A stretch of 60,701 nucleotides of DNA from Spirochaeta sp. (GCA_007130865.1 SLRR01000060.1:1-60701), one strand, 5' to 3'; shown: positions 45,055-54,292, counted from the first letter of the stretch. The notes: generated by a model from the sequence alone, not told the origin. Made by a program: numbers and translations.

Positions 45055-45924
45055 ATGGCAACACGAAATATCACACTGGGCGCTCACGTCAGCGCCGCGG
45101 GAGGCGTACAGAATGCGCCCGTCAATGCCCGGGAGATCGGCGCTGGGGCGTTCGCTCTCTTCACCAGAAACCAGCGCCGTTGGCAGGCTCCGCCGTACAA
45201 CGACGACACGGTCGCGTCTTATCACACCGCGATGGAAGAGAACGGTTTCAGCCGCAAAAACGTTCTGCCCCACGCGGGGTATCTAATCAACCTGGGATCC
45301 CCCGACGAGGCAGTCCGGGAAAAGTCGATCGGGGGTCTCGCGGACGAGTTCGGACGCACGATCACGCTCGGCCTGGGGCTCCTCAACTTCCACCCGGGTA
45401 CCTCCAAGGGGACACTCGACGAGGACGCCACCTGCCGGCGGATCGCCGCGGGGATCGACGAGGTTCTCCGGACCGTACAGGATAACCGCGAGGAACCGGC
45501 GCTGCTGGTCCTGGAAAACACCGCCGGGCAGGGAAACAATATGGGCGCCACCTTCGAGCAGCTTGCCCGAATCATCGACGCCAGTTCCTTTCCGGAACGG
45601 CTCGCGGTCTGCGTGGACACGTGCCACGCCTTTGCGGCAGGGTTTGATATCCGTGACCGTACCGGCTGGGATTCGCTCATGAACGATCTGGAGCGGATCG
45701 TCGGTCTCGACCGCCTGGCGGGAATCCACCTCAACGACTCATTGGGAGAACTGGGAAGCCGGAAAGATCGCCACCGTCACATCGGCGAAGGCGAGATCGG
45801 GCTGGAGGGGTTCCGGGCGGTGATGCAGGACACCCGACTGGACGGGCTGCCCCTGGTACTGGAAACACCGGAATCGGAACGCTGGGAGGAAGAGATCCGA
45901 CTGCTTCTCTCCCTGGCGGGTTGA
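45055..45924 (+). CDS. nfo: Deoxyribonuclease IV (AP endonuclease)
   Basis: 289 aa from ATG 45055 with AAGGA 3 nt upstream. The family opens LGAHVSAAGGV and carries LLNFHPGTSKGT, LENTAGQGNNMG, CVDTCHAFAAGFD, HLNDSLGELGSRKDRH and LETPE, which supply the three-zinc site. The enzyme cuts DNA 5' of abasic sites in base-excision repair. It follows the diguanylate cyclase by 10 nt and is convergent with the THUMP methyltransferase gene. Confidence 0.96.
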   Translation: MATRNITLGAHVSAAGGVQNAPVNAREIGAGAFALFTRNQRRWQAPPYNDDTVASYHTAMEENGFSRKNVLPHAGYLINLGSPDEAVREKSIGGLADEFGRTITLGLGLLNFHPGTSKGTLDEDATCRRIAAGIDEVLRTVQDNREEPALLVLENTAGQGNNMGATFEQLARIIDASSFPERLAVCVDTCHAFAAGFDIRDRTGWDSLMNDLERIVGLDRLAGIHLNDSLGELGSRKDRHRHIGEGEIGLEGFRAVMQDTRLDGLPLVLETPESERWEEEIRLLLSLAG

Positions 45925-45935
45925 TCGCCGGCCGT

Positions 45936-47252
45936 TTATCCGTCGGCCCGACCGTCGGCCCGGATATCGAGACGGTACAGTCGGCACTCCAGTCCGCCGT
46001 TGTACATCGGCACGCGCCGGGCCGCGCTGAGACGCGTATTCTGCATCAACGATTTCTCGGAGCAGAGAATCCACGCGGATCCACCGGGGATCGACTCTTT
46101 CAGCGTATCCCCCAGGTCCCGGTACAGCTGATCCAGGTCGGTGTCGTCCAACCGCTCCCCGTAGGGTGGATTGGCAAGAACGAGCATCGGCGGCGTTCCA
46201 CTGGTGCGGCTCTCATCGGTGCGGCTCTCATCGGCCGATGCGGCACCGGTCCACCCGCGGGTTTCCTCGGTCAGTTCCCGAAGCCGATCCCGGAAATCAC
46301 CGGTACTGAACGTGATCAGATCCTCCACTCCGGCGCGACGGGCGTTCCGCCGCGCCTTCTCCACGACGGCATCGTCCCGATCGGACGCAAAAATCCGCGG
46401 TGTCGCAGGATCGTGTGAGTGCCCTTCCTCGCCGATTACCCCGGCATCCCGGGACGCGCCTTTATCCCGGGACGACCCGCCGAACCAGGGCCACCGCTGC
46501 CAGGCGTAGCGCCGCTTCTCCGGTTGCGGAGATCGCCGTGCCGCGATGAGCGCCGCCTCGATCGCGATCGTACCGGAACCGCAGAAGGGATCCACCAGCA
46601 CCGGCGCCGATCCACGGTCAACGGCCCGGTCGTACCCCGACTGGAGTACGATCGCCGCGGCGACGGTCTCCCTCAAGGGGGCGTCCCCCGCTTCCGTACG
46701 GTACCCGCGTTCGTGGAGTGGTGCCCCGGCGGCGTCCAGGGAAACCTCCAGCGTGTCGTTCCGGTCAAGGTGGATAACCACGGGAAAGACCGGGTGATCC
46801 CGGTCGATCGAAGATCTTTTACCCCCGGTGCGGTCGCGTTGGAGGTCGACGATCGCGTCCTTGGCGCGCATCGCGAGAAAACGGTGGTCCCGCATCGTAG
46901 AGGACCGGGTAGAGGCGGCGATAGCGAACGTACAGTTGGTGGGTATGATCCGCTCCCAGGGGATCCGCTTCAATCCCCGATAGAGGTCGTCGTAGTCCCT
47001 TACCGGAATCCGGTCCACCGGCACGAGCAGACGCGAGGCGGTCCGCAGGGATGCGCAGAGATCAGGAACCGCGGCGATCGCGCTCTGCACGTGGACCGCG
47101 CCCGGTCCGTGACGGTCCACGGAATACCCCGCCGCGACGAGCTCCGCCTCCAGTATCGGTTCGATTCCGCCCGCACACGTGAGGATCAGCTCCGTCGGCG
47201 TCAGCGGGGGCTCCTCCTTCCGGTTTTTCCGGAGGATTACCGTTCGTCGCAT
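45936..47252 (-). CDS. THUMP-domain RNA methyltransferase (RlmL/YpsC-like)
   Basis: 438 aa from ATG 47252. An N-terminal ferredoxin/THUMP region (about 15-175) precedes a SAM-dependent methyltransferase with VDPFCGSGTIAIEAAL (SAM binding) and LANPPYGERLDD (catalytic NPPY). It is the N2-guanine methyltransferase half of RlmL-type enzymes that modify 23S rRNA (G2445). A low-complexity insert between the two motifs contains a short SRTDE tandem repeat (about 46200-46240). The start overlaps the preceding small ORF by 16 nt. Confidence 0.9.
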   Translation of the reverse strand: MRRTVILRKNRKEEPPLTPTELILTCAGGIEPILEAELVAAGYSVDRHGPGAVHVQSAIAAVPDLCASLRTASRLLVPVDRIPVRDYDDLYRGLKRIPWERIIPTNCTFAIAASTRSSTMRDHRFLAMRAKDAIVDLQRDRTGGKRSSIDRDHPVFPVVIHLDRNDTLEVSLDAAGAPLHERGYRTEAGDAPLRETVAAAIVLQSGYDRAVDRGSAPVLVDPFCGSGTIAIEAALIAARRSPQPEKRRYAWQRWPWFGGSSRDKGASRDAGVIGEEGHSHDPATPRIFASDRDDAVVEKARRNARRAGVEDLITFSTGDFRDRLRELTEETRGWTGAASADESRTDESRTSGTPPMLVLANPPYGERLDDTDLDQLYRDLGDTLKESIPGGSAWILCSEKSLMQNTRLSAARRVPMYNGGLECRLYRLDIRADGRADG

Positions 47253-47377
47253 CCGCGACAGTCCCCGTCCCGTTTCTTTTCCCGCTGTCTCCCTGAACCC
47301 GGTCGCTTCCGGTTGCGGGCGTTCAGCACGGTAAGAAAAATGATTCCGATTCCTATAAATATCAACAATCCCGGCAT
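47237..47377 (-). CDS. Small membrane protein with C-terminal CRGC
   Basis: 46 aa. One transmembrane helix (about 2-18: PGLLIFIGIGIIFLTVL) is followed by a basic stretch and a final CRGCDER, a CxxC-like pair. Its 3' end overlaps the methyltransferase start by 16 nt, so the two may be cotranslated. An extended -10 (TGGTACAAT) six bases before the ATG supports expression. I do not recognise the family; FeoB-associated-type small Cys proteins are a loose analogy only. Confidence 0.45.
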   Translation of the reverse strand: MPGLLIFIGIGIIFLTVLNARNRKRPGSGRQREKKRDGDCRGCDER

Positions 47378-47383
47378 ACCTGT

Positions 47384-47392
47384 ATTGTACCA
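47384..47392 (-). promoter_or_regulatory. Extended -10 promoter of the 46-aa ORF/THUMP operon
   Basis: TGGTACAAT on the minus strand, with TACAAT at 47384-47389 and TGn before it. Six bases lie between it and ATG 47377; -35 is weak. Confidence 0.45.
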
Positions 47393-47436
47393 TTCCCGGA
47401 GGCACCTGATCGACTGGAAAAGCCGGAGGACTTTGT

Positions 47437-47442
47437 TACAAT
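47437..47442 (+). promoter_or_regulatory. -10 of the GH13 hydrolase gene
   Basis: TACAAT (47437-47442) with TGGAAA 16 nt upstream. The predicted leader of about 20 nt carries GGGGAGG, so this gene has a conventional leader, in contrast to the divergent ORF. Confidence 0.4.
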
Positions 47443-47467
47443 AGAGAGTACTTTTTGGGGAGGTGTG

Positions 47468-49858
47468 ATGAAACTGCATCAGGATCAAACAACGGAAGAA
47501 ATACAACGAATCCGAAATGGTGCCGATCAATGCCCTCCCGACGACGAGTTCGCCCGGGCACGCCGGATCGTTCCGTTCCTGGGTGCGCACATGATCGACG
47601 CCGACACGGCGCGGTTCGGGTTCTGGACCCCGGAGCTTGCAGAGGAGCAGATTCCGCCGGAGCAGGTCTTTCTCGATCTCTACGAGCCTCCCCCCGGGTT
47701 TGATCCGCAGGCGCTACCCGGAGAGGTCACATTCCGATGCGTGAGAATCCGGCCGGTCCGGGATGGGCAGTACACCTGGGCCGTGGTCGGCGGTGTTGCC
47801 GGTGGAACGCGGATGCGGTGGGGTACGTTCTACCGCCTCGGATTCCACGACGCCGCGGGTGTACGACGGACGATCGTCGATCCCCTGGCTCACTCCGTTC
47901 CCTTCGGGGCGGCCGCGCCGGCGGAATTATACGACATACCCGCCCTTTTTCACCGCCGGGCCGACTCCGCGTACTTCAAGACTCTGGACACCTCGCCTGA
48001 TCCGGACGGCGTCCCCCGGGTGAACGCCCCGGTGCATATGCTCGAGATCCACGTTCCCACCGCCACCGCAGGCGGCACTCTGGCGGCGCTGACCCACAGA
48101 TACCGGGAGATCACCGCCACCGGCACCCGCACCAAGAATGCGGCGGACCACCCCGCGGGAGACCTGGCATACCTCGGGTACGAGGCGGTGCAGCTCATGC
48201 CCGTGGAACCTACAATACTCCACGAAGCGGGAGATTCTTTCTGGGACGAGCTTGCCCACGACGGTGACATCGTCCGGGTCGCGCTCCGCACTCCGGATAC
48301 CACCAACTGGGGTTACGACGTGATCACCGCCGCTTCCCCCGCCCCCAACCCTACCCTGCTGGAAACAGGGCGCCCGGACGAACTACTGGACTTCATCACT
48401 ACTATGCACACGCTTCCGGCGGGACCGGTGAAGGTCGTTCTTGACGTGGTCTACGGCCACGCCGACAACCAGACCCTGGCGCTCCTGAACCGTCACTTCT
48501 TTGCCGGAGCCAACATGTACGGGCAGAATCTCAACTACCGCCATCCCGTAGTCCGGGCGGTCCTCCTGGAAATGCAGCGCCGGAAGAGCAACTACGGCGT
48601 GGATGGAATTCGCGTGGACGGAGCACAGGATTTCAAGTACTACGTGGAAGCGGAGGACCGCCTCTACCACGACGACCGGTACCTGGCGCTCATGAACGAC
48701 CTGGAGCAGGAAGCCGCCGGTGTCAGGTACCGTCCCTGGATGGTATTCGAGGACGGCAGGCCCTGGCCCAGGGACGACTGGGAACTGGCATCCACCTACC
48801 GCGAGGTCACCCGTCTGCTGCCGAACGTGGTGCAGTGGGGACCGCTCACGTTTGCGCACAACACGCCGTTCCTCTTCACGTTCTGGATCAGCAAATGGTG
48901 GCGTATCCGGGAACTCCTCGAGGCAGGCTCCCACTGGATCACGGGGAACTCCAACCACGACACACTCCGGCGTGGAACGCAGGTGGACCCGGAAGAGCGG
49001 CTCAACACGTACCTGGGGAACACCCTGCCGGAGATATTTGAGAACGGCTACGACAATCCCGCTGCGCGTTTGCTGGACTGTTTTTTACCGGGCATTCCCA
49101 TGGATTTTCTCAACGCCAACGTTCGCGGTCCCTGGAGCTTTGTACGGAACACCGACGCAAAGTGGGCGATCAAGGTGGTCTCGGAAGAAGCGCGATTTCT
49201 CGATTGGAACGTCTCGCCGGAACGGTTCAACCAGGACTGGGCGTTTCCCCGGTTGAAAGCCCGGGGGTTCCGCAGCCTCCGGGGACTCCGGCAGTTTCTC
49301 CGGGCACTGGACGGAGCGGTCCGTACCACCGAGTATTCTCCGGAGGCGATCGCGGCGGTTCTCAATTCGATCCGTCCTCACCTGGAGGGGCCCCGGGAGA
49401 TCACCGGGGATCTCCTGCGTAGAATCGCCCGGGAGTGGATGGAAGATGTGCACGAGTTCTGCAATACCGATCGGTACGTCAGGCGTATAAACATTGACCC
49501 GCGGCTTCAGGGACTCGCCCGTTTTGCCCGATCGGTACGGGAGTTCCGCCGCCGACATCGGTGGCTTGCCGGGAACCTCGCCGGTCGGGACCGATTCGAG
49601 TACATCCATCCCACCGAGGGAACGGTTCTGATGTACGGCATCCGGACGGAACCGCGCCCGGGAGTAGCGGAAATCGCGTTCCTGGGCAACATGGAGGGCG
49701 CGCCGCGGGAGATCGTCCCGGCGGAACTTCTGGAACGAGACTCCTCGGGATGGAGACCGGTACTGACGGTACCGTCGGTTAAAGAACCTGCCTTCAGTGG
49801 TCCCCTGGTACTGCGGAACAGCGAGGCGGTGCTCTTTGCACGGAACGTTGCGGAATGA
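47468..49858 (+). CDS. Divergent GH13 enzyme, glucosylglycerol-hydrolase-like
   Basis: 796 aa from ATG 47468, 4 nt after GGGGAGG. GH13 regions are recognisable but unusual: VLDVVYGHADNQ (I), GIRVDGAQDFKYY (II, nucleophile), MVFEDG (III) and GNSNHDTLRRG (IV). The long N-terminal beta domain and this motif set resemble, from memory, the cyanobacterial glucosylglycerol hydrolase group (slr1670), which recovers the osmolyte glucosylglycerol. A related amylase-like sucrose or trehalose-type hydrolase is the alternative. The trehalose operon a few genes upstream fits osmolyte turnover. Confidence 0.75.
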   Translation: MKLHQDQTTEEIQRIRNGADQCPPDDEFARARRIVPFLGAHMIDADTARFGFWTPELAEEQIPPEQVFLDLYEPPPGFDPQALPGEVTFRCVRIRPVRDGQYTWAVVGGVAGGTRMRWGTFYRLGFHDAAGVRRTIVDPLAHSVPFGAAAPAELYDIPALFHRRADSAYFKTLDTSPDPDGVPRVNAPVHMLEIHVPTATAGGTLAALTHRYREITATGTRTKNAADHPAGDLAYLGYEAVQLMPVEPTILHEAGDSFWDELAHDGDIVRVALRTPDTTNWGYDVITAASPAPNPTLLETGRPDELLDFITTMHTLPAGPVKVVLDVVYGHADNQTLALLNRHFFAGANMYGQNLNYRHPVVRAVLLEMQRRKSNYGVDGIRVDGAQDFKYYVEAEDRLYHDDRYLALMNDLEQEAAGVRYRPWMVFEDGRPWPRDDWELASTYREVTRLLPNVVQWGPLTFAHNTPFLFTFWISKWWRIRELLEAGSHWITGNSNHDTLRRGTQVDPEERLNTYLGNTLPEIFENGYDNPAARLLDCFLPGIPMDFLNANVRGPWSFVRNTDAKWAIKVVSEEARFLDWNVSPERFNQDWAFPRLKARGFRSLRGLRQFLRALDGAVRTTEYSPEAIAAVLNSIRPHLEGPREITGDLLRRIAREWMEDVHEFCNTDRYVRRINIDPRLQGLARFARSVREFRRRHRWLAGNLAGRDRFEYIHPTEGTVLMYGIRTEPRPGVAEIAFLGNMEGAPREIVPAELLERDSSGWRPVLTVPSVKEPAFSGPLVLRNSEAVLFARNVAE

Positions 49859-50934
49859 CGATGCATCCCGGAGTAACAATTCGCCGCGGCGTAACGATGT
49901 GTCCCGCCGGCATGCGGCGTGGCGTCATGCGACGCGACGTATTGGGGCGTCCCGGTGTCGTGCGGCGCCCCGCACCGATCGTTTTCCTTGTCATCGCGAT
50001 AGCCCTTGCCGCGGTCGGAACCGGTACTGCGGATATTCCCGTTCGCACCGCCTCATTGCCGCCGGTGGACAAGTCGCTCCTGGATTTTTCCGATCCCGAG
50101 CCGCTCACCCGGCCGCTGGACGGAGTCGCGCAGCTTGTGGCGTTGCGCGACGCCTACCCGGACCGGATCCAACGGATGGAATACCGGAACGGGGACTGGG
50201 CGATTCTGGTCAACGGCGAGTGGATCTACTGGGCCAACGGCCGCATGCTTCCCCGTAAAGCCCGGCACCACTGGTACGAGTTCAACCGGTTTCCGTTCTA
50301 TCCCTACAGGGACGGACCGCTGGTGGTTCCCGACTTGAGCGACCGGGAAGAACAGCGCTTGCGGACCGTACTCGCACGGATGAACGAACAACCCCCGCAA
50401 CGGCATGGGGCGTTTCCGGGCACGCTCTACGGGGTTCGGACCGCCGGACAGGCACGTGAGAAGATGGTGACCGTGACGCTCATGGGTCACCGAATCCGGG
50501 TGCACCCCATGATCCGGGAGCCGCTCCGACGGGTACAGGAGGAGATCGACGTGCTCCTGCGGGACGATCCGGAGGTGCAGGCGTTCAATCTTGACCTGCT
50601 GCGCGTGGAGGGTTTTCTCTGGAGGTCTATCGCCGGGACGCAGACCGTGAGCAACCACGGGTACGGCATCGCCGTGGATCTGGTTCCCCGATCGTACTTT
50701 CGACGGAACGCCTACTGGCGTTGGTCGGAGCAGGCCGGAATCGAAGAGTGGTGGAACATTCCCGTGGAACGCCGCTGGACCGTCCCCCGGGTGATCGTGG
50801 AAGCGTTTGAACGGCACGGCTTCGTCTGGGGAGGGCGGTGGCTGTTTTTTGACGCGATCCACTTCGAGTACCGGCCGGAGCTGTTTCTCCTGGAAGACCT
50901 GCCGGACCACGAGGACGTACCGGATCTGTCGTGA
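49855..50934 (+). CDS. M15-family D,D-carboxypeptidase/endolysin-like peptidase
   Basis: 359 aa from ATG 49855, overlapping the GH13 stop (ATGA); internal ATG/GTG starts are possible because the first 38 residues are a basic, repetitive Arg/Val/Pro stretch. A membrane anchor (about 41-58) precedes a peptidase domain with SNHGYGIAVD (zinc His and Asp) and FFDAIHFEYR (catalytic Glu/His region), the VanY/M15 pattern. It would trim peptidoglycan stem peptides in the periplasm. Coupling to a glycosidase gene is odd and may be fortuitous. Confidence 0.85.
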   Translation: MTMHPGVTIRRGVTMCPAGMRRGVMRRDVLGRPGVVRRPAPIVFLVIAIALAAVGTGTADIPVRTASLPPVDKSLLDFSDPEPLTRPLDGVAQLVALRDAYPDRIQRMEYRNGDWAILVNGEWIYWANGRMLPRKARHHWYEFNRFPFYPYRDGPLVVPDLSDREEQRLRTVLARMNEQPPQRHGAFPGTLYGVRTAGQAREKMVTVTLMGHRIRVHPMIREPLRRVQEEIDVLLRDDPEVQAFNLDLLRVEGFLWRSIAGTQTVSNHGYGIAVDLVPRSYFRRNAYWRWSEQAGIEEWWNIPVERRWTVPRVIVEAFERHGFVWGGRWLFFDAIHFEYRPELFLLEDLPDHEDVPDLS

Positions 50935-50971
50935 GCAGGTCCTGCGGCCCCGAAACTTCGCGGGACACTTC

Positions 50972-53137
50972 TCAGGACGCGTTCTCGGGACCGAGTACGA
51001 TCTTGCCGTCCAGCGCGACCCACCGGTCTCCGGCAAAGCAAAGCGGGTTCACGTCCAGTTCCTGAAGCTGGTCGCCCAGGGCGTGAACGATACGGGAGAG
51101 CGTGAGCAGATCCTGCCGGAGCGCGTTCCGGTCCACCGGTATTCCACGGTAGCCCGACAGAAGCGGTGCCAGGGTAAGCTCCTCCATCATCCCGTCGATC
51201 TCGGTCGCGCTGCTCGGTACCAGCCGGAACGTCGTGTCCCGGTACAGCTCCGCCAGGGTTCCTCCCGCTCCGACCATCAGGGCCGGTCCGAAGTCGGGAT
51301 CCCGGATCGCCCCGGCGATCAGCTCCACCGCAACCCCCGCTACCATCTCCTCGATCAGGATGCGCGTCCCCGGCAGGGCCGCGCGTAACGCGCTCACCAC
51401 GTCGGGCAGATCACCGGCGGCGACGTTCAATCGAAGCGCTCCCGCCTCGGTCTTGTGAAGGAGCGATGCCGACGTCGCCTTCACCGCATAAGGTCCGGAA
51501 AACTCCGGCGGGTGGAAGGGATCGTCGAGCTCCAGCACCAGCGACCGGGGCACGACGATTCCGGCGGATCGCAGCAGGTCCTTGGTATCCACCTCGTCGG
51601 GACGCTGTGGACCGCTAAACCGCGCCAGCCAGGTACGAACAGTGTCGGTCACTTCAGCGGTGGCTTCGCCCGATACGTCGGGTCCTGCCGCGAAACGGCC
51701 CGCCTCGGTCAGCCTGTCCAGCGTCCGGCGCCGCTCCACCAGTACCCGGGCGGCGGAAATCGTCCTGATAAGCGAATCGTACGCCGGCACCCCCCGGGCT
51801 GTGAACGCGCGGCAGTACTCTTCCGTACGCTCCCCGGATCGGCAGAACACGAGTACCGAGGTATCGCTCTCGCCGGCAACTTCACCGAGCCGCTCTATCA
51901 GTTCATCCGTGATTCCCGCCGGAGCGAGAAACGCCATAACTATGAGCAGGTCCACTCCGGGATCCCGGAGCAGGATGCGCACCGTCTCGACAAACGCATT
52001 GGTATCCACCGCGGCGGTGAGATCCACGGGATTACTCGTAGAGGCGAAGGACATCAGTATCGACCCCAGGGCATCGCGGGTGGTTTCGCTCAACTCCGCC
52101 AGTTCCAGAGGAGTGCCCTCCAGGTAATCCACCGCCATCACGCCGTATCCACCGGCGGGCGTGACGATCGCTACCCGGTTCCCTTCAGGCACCGAGGTGA
52201 ATGATACCGCCCGGGCTGCATCCAGGAGCGCTTCGTCGTCGAGGGTACGCTGAATCCCGAACTGTCGGAACGCCGCGTCCACGACGCGATCCGACCCCGC
52301 CAGTCGACCGGTGTGACTCGCGGCAGCGGCGGCTCCGGCCTTTGTCCGGCCCGCCTTGAGAAAGAATACCGGCACGCGCGCCGAAGCCCGGCGAGCGCGC
52401 TCCAGGAGCGCCCGCCCTTCTCCGAGATGTTCCAGGTACACGCAGATACACTGTGTATCCGGATCATCGGCGTAGTGATCGAGAAAGTGCGTCGTCTGCA
52501 GGTCTACCGCGTTTCCCAGACCGATAAAACTCTGCAGGGGAAACCCCCGCAGCGCCTCTGCGCCCAGAGCTTCCACTGCCACGGAACCGCTCTGGCTGAC
52601 CAGCACGATCCCGCCGGCAACGAGCATCGACCGCTCCCGGACAGTACCATCGCCGGCTCCGTTCGTCGTAACCCCGGCGTGTTCCACGAACACCGTATCC
52701 AGCCCCACCGCGGGGATCTGCACCCCCAGCGTGTTGGGTCCGAGCAGGCGTGTCTGCGGGTACGTCCGCAGGATCGACTGAAGTTCGTCCTGCCGCTGGA
52801 TCCCCTCCTGGCCTGCCTCGGCAAACCCGCCCGCCAGGGCGATCACGAAGGGCACTCCCCGCGCGGCGGCGGCTTCCACCACGGGAACGGTCTGTTCCGC
52901 CCCCACGGCGACAACCACCAGGTCCACCGGTTCCGGCAGGGAGTCGAGGTCGGGAAACGCCGGTATGCCGAGCACGTCCTCGTGCTGGGGATGTATCGCG
53001 TACACCCGGGCACCACCATCGCGCAGGTTCTCCAGTACTATACGCCCGGTCTTGCCGGGTTTGGGCGTCGCTCCGACAACCGCCACCGATCGCGGTTGCA
53101 GGAGCGCTTTCAGGTCGGGTCTTTGTGTGTGCATCAT
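50972..53137 (-). CDS. ADP-forming acyl-CoA synthetase (acetyl-CoA synthetase type)
   Basis: 721 aa, a single-chain alpha-beta fusion. A CoA-binding domain (about 10-140, VAVVGATPKPGKTGR) is followed by a succinyl-CoA ligase-like domain (about 165-440) with the phosphohistidine loop AASHTGRLAGSD (about 270), and a C-terminal ATP-grasp domain (about 495-715) with GPYAVKATSASLLHKTEAGAL. It reversibly converts acyl-CoA, ADP and phosphate to acid, CoA and ATP, giving substrate-level ATP in fermentative metabolism. This suits a fermentative spirochaete; the acyl substrate is not certain. Confidence 0.92.
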   Translation of the reverse strand: MMHTQRPDLKALLQPRSVAVVGATPKPGKTGRIVLENLRDGGARVYAIHPQHEDVLGIPAFPDLDSLPEPVDLVVVAVGAEQTVPVVEAAAARGVPFVIALAGGFAEAGQEGIQRQDELQSILRTYPQTRLLGPNTLGVQIPAVGLDTVFVEHAGVTTNGAGDGTVRERSMLVAGGIVLVSQSGSVAVEALGAEALRGFPLQSFIGLGNAVDLQTTHFLDHYADDPDTQCICVYLEHLGEGRALLERARRASARVPVFFLKAGRTKAGAAAAASHTGRLAGSDRVVDAAFRQFGIQRTLDDEALLDAARAVSFTSVPEGNRVAIVTPAGGYGVMAVDYLEGTPLELAELSETTRDALGSILMSFASTSNPVDLTAAVDTNAFVETVRILLRDPGVDLLIVMAFLAPAGITDELIERLGEVAGESDTSVLVFCRSGERTEEYCRAFTARGVPAYDSLIRTISAARVLVERRRTLDRLTEAGRFAAGPDVSGEATAEVTDTVRTWLARFSGPQRPDEVDTKDLLRSAGIVVPRSLVLELDDPFHPPEFSGPYAVKATSASLLHKTEAGALRLNVAAGDLPDVVSALRAALPGTRILIEEMVAGVAVELIAGAIRDPDFGPALMVGAGGTLAELYRDTTFRLVPSSATEIDGMMEELTLAPLLSGYRGIPVDRNALRQDLLTLSRIVHALGDQLQELDVNPLCFAGDRWVALDGKIVLGPENAS

Positions 53138-53191
53138 GGGTTATTCCATAATGCGCCAATCCCGGCGAGGACGCAAGGATCGATTTACACG

Positions 53192-54292
53192 CTACGCGCC
53201 GACGCAGTACGCCGCGGCCGGTTCATCCACGCATCCCTGCCGGTCGAAACGGCCCTCCTTCAGGTATCCCAGGTGTACGATCGTCTCCGCGTTCAGGATC
53301 GCCGCGCCGGCGGCTCCGCGGACCGTGTTGTGACCGAGCAGTACCATGCGGTAATCCAGAACCGGGCACGGTCGCAGCCGCCCGACAAGGGTGGCCATGC
53401 CGTTTTCCACCTGGAGATCCCGAGCGGGTTGCGGACGATCCGCCGCGTCGAAGATCCACAACGGTTGTCGCGGAGCAAAGGGGAGACCTTGTATCTGCGG
53501 CATACCCCGGAACGACTCCATAACGGAACGAACTTCCTCCACCGTCGCCGGCTGCTGAAGCTGTACCGATACGGTCTCGGTGTGCCCATCCACCACGGGC
53601 ACGCGGGTACACTGCGCGGCGACGCGCACCGACGCCGGATTCACTCCGTACTCGCCCGGCTCCCCCAGGATTTTGAGAGTTTCCGTCTCGATCTTCTCTT
53701 CCTCCCCGTCGATGTAGGGGATCACGTTTCCCATTACGCCCAGCGCCGGCAGGCCGGGGTATCCCGCGCCGGAAAGCGCCTGCAGCGTGGTTACCTGCAC
53801 CGCACGCAGACCGAACGCCCGGTGCAGCGGCGCCAGCGCCATCGCGAGAAACATCGTGGAACAGTTGGGGTTTGTTACGATCGCTCCGCGCCAGGGCTGC
53901 AGATCCACCAGGCGTAGATGCTCGGGGTTGATCTCCGGGATCACCAGGGGAACCCGGGGATCCATACGGTGATTACGGGAATTACTGATCACCAGGTATC
54001 CCTGTTCCGCGTAGGACTGCTCTGCGTCACCGGCCACCACCGAATCGAGTCCGGAAAAGAGCACCCCGCTCTCCAGCGTATCCTCCAGGGACCGTACCGT
54101 CAGACCTGCCACCGTCTCCGGTATCGGCGCGTTCTGTATCCACGTGACCGCCTCACGATACCGTTTCCCCGCTGAGCGGGACGACGCCACGACCTCCCGC
54201 ACACGAAACCAGGGATGGTTTTCCAGCAGGGTGATAAACTTCTGCCCCACCGCCCCGGTAGCACCCAGCACCGCAACATCGATATACCTCAT
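53192..54292 (-). CDS. asd: Aspartate-semialdehyde dehydrogenase
   Basis: 366 aa, start preceded by GGAGGTG. NADP-binding LGATGAVGQ (9-17), active-site C144 in NPNCST, and a substrate-binding arginine region follow in the usual order, with a catalytic histidine near TRVPVVDGHTETV. It reduces aspartyl phosphate to the semialdehyde, the branch point to lysine, diaminopimelate, threonine and methionine. The lysine riboswitch upstream shows regulation by lysine. The sequence has the compact archaeal/fungal-type character rather than the E. coli type. Confidence 0.95.
   Translation of the reverse strand: MRYIDVAVLGATGAVGQKFITLLENHPWFRVREVVASSRSAGKRYREAVTWIQNAPIPETVAGLTVRSLEDTLESGVLFSGLDSVVAGDAEQSYAEQGYLVISNSRNHRMDPRVPLVIPEINPEHLRLVDLQPWRGAIVTNPNCSTMFLAMALAPLHRAFGLRAVQVTTLQALSGAGYPGLPALGVMGNVIPYIDGEEEKIETETLKILGEPGEYGVNPASVRVAAQCTRVPVVDGHTETVSVQLQQPATVEEVRSVMESFRGMPQIQGLPFAPRQPLWIFDAADRPQPARDLQVENGMATLVGRLRPCPVLDYRMVLLGHNTVRGAAGAAILNAETIVHLGYLKEGRFDRQGCVDEPAAAYCVGA

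Noticed and set aside
43782-45074. 430-codon open frame antisense to the PAS-GGDEF gene
   Set aside because: Mirror of a clear diguanylate cyclase; no ribosome site or domain.
52313-53917. 534-codon open frame antisense to the acyl-CoA synthetase and asd
   Set aside because: It spans two clear genes and the intergenic gap between them, and resembles no family.
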